Shown: positions 61,080 to 64,000 of the stretch, piece after piece
Layout: each line of letters opens with the position of its first letter
Position numbering within the stretch: the stretch's first letter is position 1
Assembly (NCBI RefSeq): GCF_026168105.1
Contig: NZ_LBMW01000003.1
Location: 1 to 64,000, forward strand
Reading direction: 5' to 3'
Length of the DNA: 64,000 bases
Source of the DNA: Streptomyces hygroscopicus
GTDB taxonomy: Bacteria > Actinomycetota > Actinomycetes > Streptomycetales > Streptomycetaceae
Notes under the pieces: model-generated
Told to the model about the DNA's origin: nothing
The model's database searches: none
The model's input: only the letters and a program-made list of their open reading frames with translations
Made by a program: the position numbers and the translations under genes

Positions 61080-62146
61080 GGTTCACGATCCGACGATGTG
61101 GGGGACAGCACGGTCACCGCGGTGTCGTCGCGGACGGGCCGGGCCGAACTGCTGGCGTCACGCACGATCAGAGCTGCCGTCACTCCTGGGTCGAGGACCG
61201 CCGAGGGGATGTCCGGGCGCAGGGACCACCGGCTGGGCAGGCCGTCGCTGTGCAGGACGAGAAGGCAGTCGGGCGACCAGGGAAGCCGCAGATGGGGAAT
61301 GTGCGCCGGTCGGTGGGCACCGACTATGCCGGGGTGCGACAGAAGGTGCTGCCAGCTGTCGCCAGAGCGCAAACGGGCACCGATGTTGCCGATGCCGGAG
61401 AACTCGAGGCACTGCGCGGTGAGGTCGAGCTGGGCGACCGCGACCGCGGCGCCCCGGGTGGCGCGCAGCGTCTCATGCAGCACCCCGAGCAGTTCCGGCG
61501 GCGCCAGATGGGCGCTCAGACGCAGCTGCCGGACAGCGGCGTCGGAGGCCTCGGCCGCCTTCGGCCCGTGCCCCAGCCCGTCGGCGAGGAGCAGAGTGAT
61601 GCGCTCGCCGGACCGTACGCAGGCCCAGGCATCGCCCGAGTCGTTCCCCGCATAGGGGATGTTGATCCCTCCTGCCCGCACCGGTGCGGGGGTGCGCCGG
61701 CTCTGCGGTCCGCCCCGGTGACCCGCCGAGGCGCCTATCCGAGCCAGGGCGACGGTGCCGCGCCCCGGCGAGCTGTGCAGGGAGAAGTCGTCCGCGAGAC
61801 GTCCGCATGTACCGAGGCCCGCGCCCAGTGAGGACGTGGTCGAGAAGCCGTCTCCCAGCGCGGCGGAGAGATCGGGAATGCCCGGGCCGCGGTCGATCGC
61901 GACGATCTGCAGCGCGGGCCGGGGAGAGGGCGTTCCGGAGTCGAGATCCGCGTCCACCGTCTCCATGAGTATCTGGCCACCCCCGGCGTGCTTGAGCAGG
62001 TTGGTGGCGAGTTCGGTGGTGACGAGCTCCACGGCGGCCGCCCGGTCCTCGTCGAACCCGGCACGGCCGCAGGCGTCCCTCGCCGCCATCCGGACGTCCC
62101 TGAGCCGGGTCGAGTCGTGCACGGGCACGTCCCAGACACGGGTCAT
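61076..62146 (-). CDS. ATPase-SpoIIE fusion phosphatase (RsbX/RsbT-like)
   Basis: A 356-residue fusion. N-terminal HATPase (about 10-135) has N box ELVTTELATNLLKHAGG and G1 DRGPGIPD; the C-terminal SpoIIE domain (about 150-350) carries LLLADGLGHGPKAAEAS and LVLHSDGLPSRWSL. In stressosomes, the free phosphatase RsbX resets RsbR/RsbS phosphorylation; this protein occupies that position in the operon. It overlaps both neighbours by 4 bases. Confidence 0.9.
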   Translation of the reverse strand: MTRVWDVPVHDSTRLRDVRMAARDACGRAGFDEDRAAAVELVTTELATNLLKHAGGGQILMETVDADLDSGTPSPRPALQIVAIDRGPGIPDLSAALGDGFSTTSSLGAGLGTCGRLADDFSLHSSPGRGTVALARIGASAGHRGGPQSRRTPAPVRAGGINIPYAGNDSGDAWACVRSGERITLLLADGLGHGPKAAEASDAAVRQLRLSAHLAPPELLGVLHETLRATRGAAVAVAQLDLTAQCLEFSGIGNIGARLRSGDSWQHLLSHPGIVGAHRPAHIPHLRLPWSPDCLLVLHSDGLPSRWSLRPDIPSAVLDPGVTAALIVRDASSSARPVRDDTAVTVLSPTSSDREP

Positions 62147-62589
62147 CGAGTCTCCTCCCGCGGGCGCGGCGGCACGGCGGCCCAGCACACCACGGTGACG
62201 GACGTGCCATGGCCGGGACAGGTTTCGATCGAGAACTCGTGGACCAGTCGCCGCGCTCCGCCCAGGCCGAGACCCAGGCCGCCACCCGAGGTGTAGCCGT
62301 CGGTGAGCGCCCGCTCGACGTCCGCGATGCCGGGGCCCTCGTCGGTGAAGGTCAGCCGGAGGCCACGGGCGCGGCCGTTGTCGAGGTAGGCGGACTCGAC
62401 CTGTCCGCCTCCGCCGTGGACGAGCGTGTTGCGCGCGAGTTCGCTGGCCGCGGTGATCAGTTTGGTCTGCTCCACCAGGCCGAAGCCGACCTCGGCAGCC
62501 GCTTGCCGCACATGCTGTCGTACCCACGCCAGATCCATGTCCGAGCGGATGGGCAGGCATGCGGCGAGGCGACCCGATGTCTCCGTCAC
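62143..62589 (-). CDS. rsbT: Stressosome switch kinase RsbT
   Basis: A 148-residue serine/threonine kinase of the GHKL class. N box ELARNTLVHGGGG, G1 DEGPGIAD, and the glycine-rich GGGLGLGLGGARRLVHEF lid are intact. RsbT phosphorylates RsbR and RsbS, is released on stress, and then activates a phosphatase. Gene order and 4-base overlaps on both sides match an rsbR-S-T module. Confidence 0.93.
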   Translation of the reverse strand: MTETSGRLAACLPIRSDMDLAWVRQHVRQAAAEVGFGLVEQTKLITAASELARNTLVHGGGGQVESAYLDNGRARGLRLTFTDEGPGIADVERALTDGYTSGGGLGLGLGGARRLVHEFSIETCPGHGTSVTVVCWAAVPPRPREETR

Positions 62590-63005
62590 GCGTTCTCCCG
62601 GCGTCCTGGATCGTCGGACAGGGGCGTGGACGCCCGGCTCAGCATCCGCAAAGCCTCGTCGGTGTCGAGCGCCGTGCGAAGGCCGGGCAGGGTGAGGCCG
62701 AGCTCGACCAGTGTGATGGCGACCGCGGGGCGCATTCCGGCCACCACGGTCTCCGCGGCGAGCAGCTTGGCGTGGGAGGCGATCTCGGCGAACACCCGGC
62801 CGAGGAAGGAGTCGACGATCTCGACCCCGGAGACGTCGAGGACGACACCCCGCGCGGAACTGCCGGCAACGGCCTCGCCGATGTCCTGCTGGAGCTGTTC
62901 GGCGGTCTTGTCGTCCAGTTCACCGTGGAGTGTCACGAGCAGCACGTCGCCGAGCTTGAGGACCGGGACGTGGATGCCCGCTGGGCCCTGGAGACCCCAG
63001 GTCAT
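62586..63005 (-). CDS. rsbS: Stressosome scaffold RsbS (STAS)
   Basis: A 139-residue STAS protein, slightly longer than B. subtilis RsbS. The phosphorylated serine is kept: S66 in LDVSGVEIVDSFLGR aligns with S59 of RsbS. AVAITLVELGLTLPGLRTALDTDEAL continues the match. It forms the stressosome core with RsbR. 4-base overlaps with rsbR and rsbT. Confidence 0.93.
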   Translation of the reverse strand: MTWGLQGPAGIHVPVLKLGDVLLVTLHGELDDKTAEQLQQDIGEAVAGSSARGVVLDVSGVEIVDSFLGRVFAEIASHAKLLAAETVVAGMRPAVAITLVELGLTLPGLRTALDTDEALRMLSRASTPLSDDPGRRENA

Positions 63006-63901
63006 CGGGGGTCTCCTCCGCCGGCCGCGCGATCGACGATCACGGTACCCTGCTGATGCAGGGCATAGGCCAGGGCGTCGGCCAGGCTCCCACGGGTGAC
63101 GACCGAGCCCAGGTCGATCCCCAGATGCACGATGGTCTGGGCGATCGCCGGCCGAATGCCGGAGACGATGCACTCCGCCCCCATGAGGCGCGCGGCCGCG
63201 ACCGTCTTCATCAGATGCTGCGCGACCAGCGAGTCGACCGTCGGCACTCCGGTGATGTCGAGGATGGCGAACCGGGCCTGCTGGGTGACGACGGCCTCCA
63301 GCAGACTCTCCATCACGACCTGGCTGCGGGCACTGTCCAGCGTGCCGATGAGCGGGACGGCGACGATACCGCTCCACAGCTTTATCACGGGCGTGGCCAC
63401 CTCGAGCAGCTGCAGACGCTGCCGCTCGATGATTTCCTCGCCCGCACTGAGCACTGTCTCCATGACGAACAGCCGCAGCGTCCCCAGCAGGGCGGTCAGG
63501 GTGACCACATGTGATCCGGTCGCCTCGCCGTCCGCCCCGGACAGGTCCGCGGTCAGGAGCTCGGTGACCGACGGGCGCAGAGCCGCCACCTCGTCGGCGA
63601 TCTGGGCCGGTGCGGCGCCCGCACGCGAACGCGAGGCCGCCATGCGCGCGAGTTGCTCGGCGACCCCCGCGAAGCCCGGGGCCCGCAGATCCTCGATCCG
63701 TCCCGAGGCAGCCACCACGGCAAGCGCCTCCACTAGGGCGCCGGCGGCTTCCACCGCCTCGTCGCGGGAGACCGTGAACACCGTCCGGAACAGCGTCTCG
63801 TCGGCCCAGCGCTGGGAGATCTGTTCCCGACGGCGTTGCAAGAAGTCCCCGACGGCGCGTGCCGACGCTCCTCGATTCGCTGCCGTCTCCTGGTCCGTCA
63901 C
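63002..63901 (-). CDS. rsbR: Stressosome sensor RsbR
   Basis: A 299-residue protein with an N-terminal helical globin-like sensor domain (about 12-160), a linker helix and a STAS domain (about 175-290). The two sites that are Thr171 and Thr205 in B. subtilis RsbRA align with S190 (GTLDSARS) and S224 (GVPTVDSLVAQH), the same 34 residues apart, so both are serine here. AAGGAGA precedes ATG 63901. First gene of the operon; the promoter should lie in 63902-64000. Confidence 0.93.
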   Translation of the reverse strand: MTDQETAANRGASARAVGDFLQRRREQISQRWADETLFRTVFTVSRDEAVEAAGALVEALAVVAASGRIEDLRAPGFAGVAEQLARMAASRSRAGAAPAQIADEVAALRPSVTELLTADLSGADGEATGSHVVTLTALLGTLRLFVMETVLSAGEEIIERQRLQLLEVATPVIKLWSGIVAVPLIGTLDSARSQVVMESLLEAVVTQQARFAILDITGVPTVDSLVAQHLMKTVAAARLMGAECIVSGIRPAIAQTIVHLGIDLGSVVTRGSLADALAYALHQQGTVIVDRAAGGGDPR

Positions 63902-64000
63902 GTCCCTGTCTCCTTCGTACGTACGCTCCCCCGGCTTTCAGGGAGCCTCCTCGGAGAGCGCGGTTCATTGTCGCGCGACAACTGTAATCATGGGAGATCG

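Noticed and set aside
1..64000. tRNA, rRNA or tmRNA genes
   Set aside because: No cloverleaf-like or rRNA-like segment was noticed on either strand; a covariance-model scan would be needed to exclude them fully.

Overview
The window is very GC-rich, uses short operons with GTG and ATG starts, and carries gene types typical of Streptomyces: the melC tyrosinase pair, a subtilisin-inhibitor protein, DUF5753/DUF397 regulator pairs, SpoIIE-type phosphatases with loose ATP-binding partners, and secreted M1 and M4 peptidases. It is most likely a Streptomyces chromosome (inference from gene content and base use). No rRNA, tRNA, CRISPR array, replication origin or intact transposase was recognised.

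Layout. 1-4.2 kb: two related membrane lectin (RICIN) genes flank a small toxin-antitoxin pair; the complete lectin gene looks like a fusion of sigma-factor-like, zinc-finger, membrane and lectin parts. 4.2-8.9 kb: a hydroxyacid dehydrogenase/oxidase pair facing a PucR regulator, then a cyclase-family hydrolase and a truncated NCS1 permease. 9-13.4 kb: a dnaK-grpE pair without dnaJ, a divergent hypothetical gene, a protease inhibitor and a strong terminator. 13.8-19.6 kb: HAD phosphatase, SpoIIE phosphatase, alcohol dehydrogenase, glyoxalase-fold protein, RNase H and a membrane protein. 19.8-24 kb: ferredoxin, ferredoxin reductase and P450 operon, then melC1-melC2. 24.4-27.4 kb: MFS exporter with its TetR regulator and twin operators, then an AlkB-type dioxygenase. 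27.8-32 kb: a TPR protein coupled to a polyprenyl diphosphate synthase, then an M4 peptidase. 32-45.5 kb: AIM24, sugar kinase, ArgP/LysE pair, MFS, ATP-dependent DNA ligase, M1 peptidase, membrane glycosyltransferase, and a frameshifted LysR gene.

45.5-50.4 kb is the most unusual part. A 163-bp MITE with TTA target duplications is followed by a divergent regulator and a cassette of two nearly identical cysteine-free 71-72-residue peptides, an integral-membrane M50-type metalloprotease with a PqqD-like N-terminal domain, and a secreted four-cysteine protein. Strong hairpins separate the peptide genes from the protease. I read this as a candidate peptide maturation/export system (inference).

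50.7-64 kb: secreted DUF4360 protein, YceI protein under two AT-rich palindromes, peroxiredoxin plus DoxX, methyltransferase, DUF5753/DUF397 pair, PRC-barrel, small coupled ORF plus ATP-binding protein, and finally a five-gene stressosome operon (rsbR-rsbS-rsbT-ATPase/phosphatase-GAF/phosphatase) in which each gene overlaps the next by 4 bp, with a MarR gene running towards its end.
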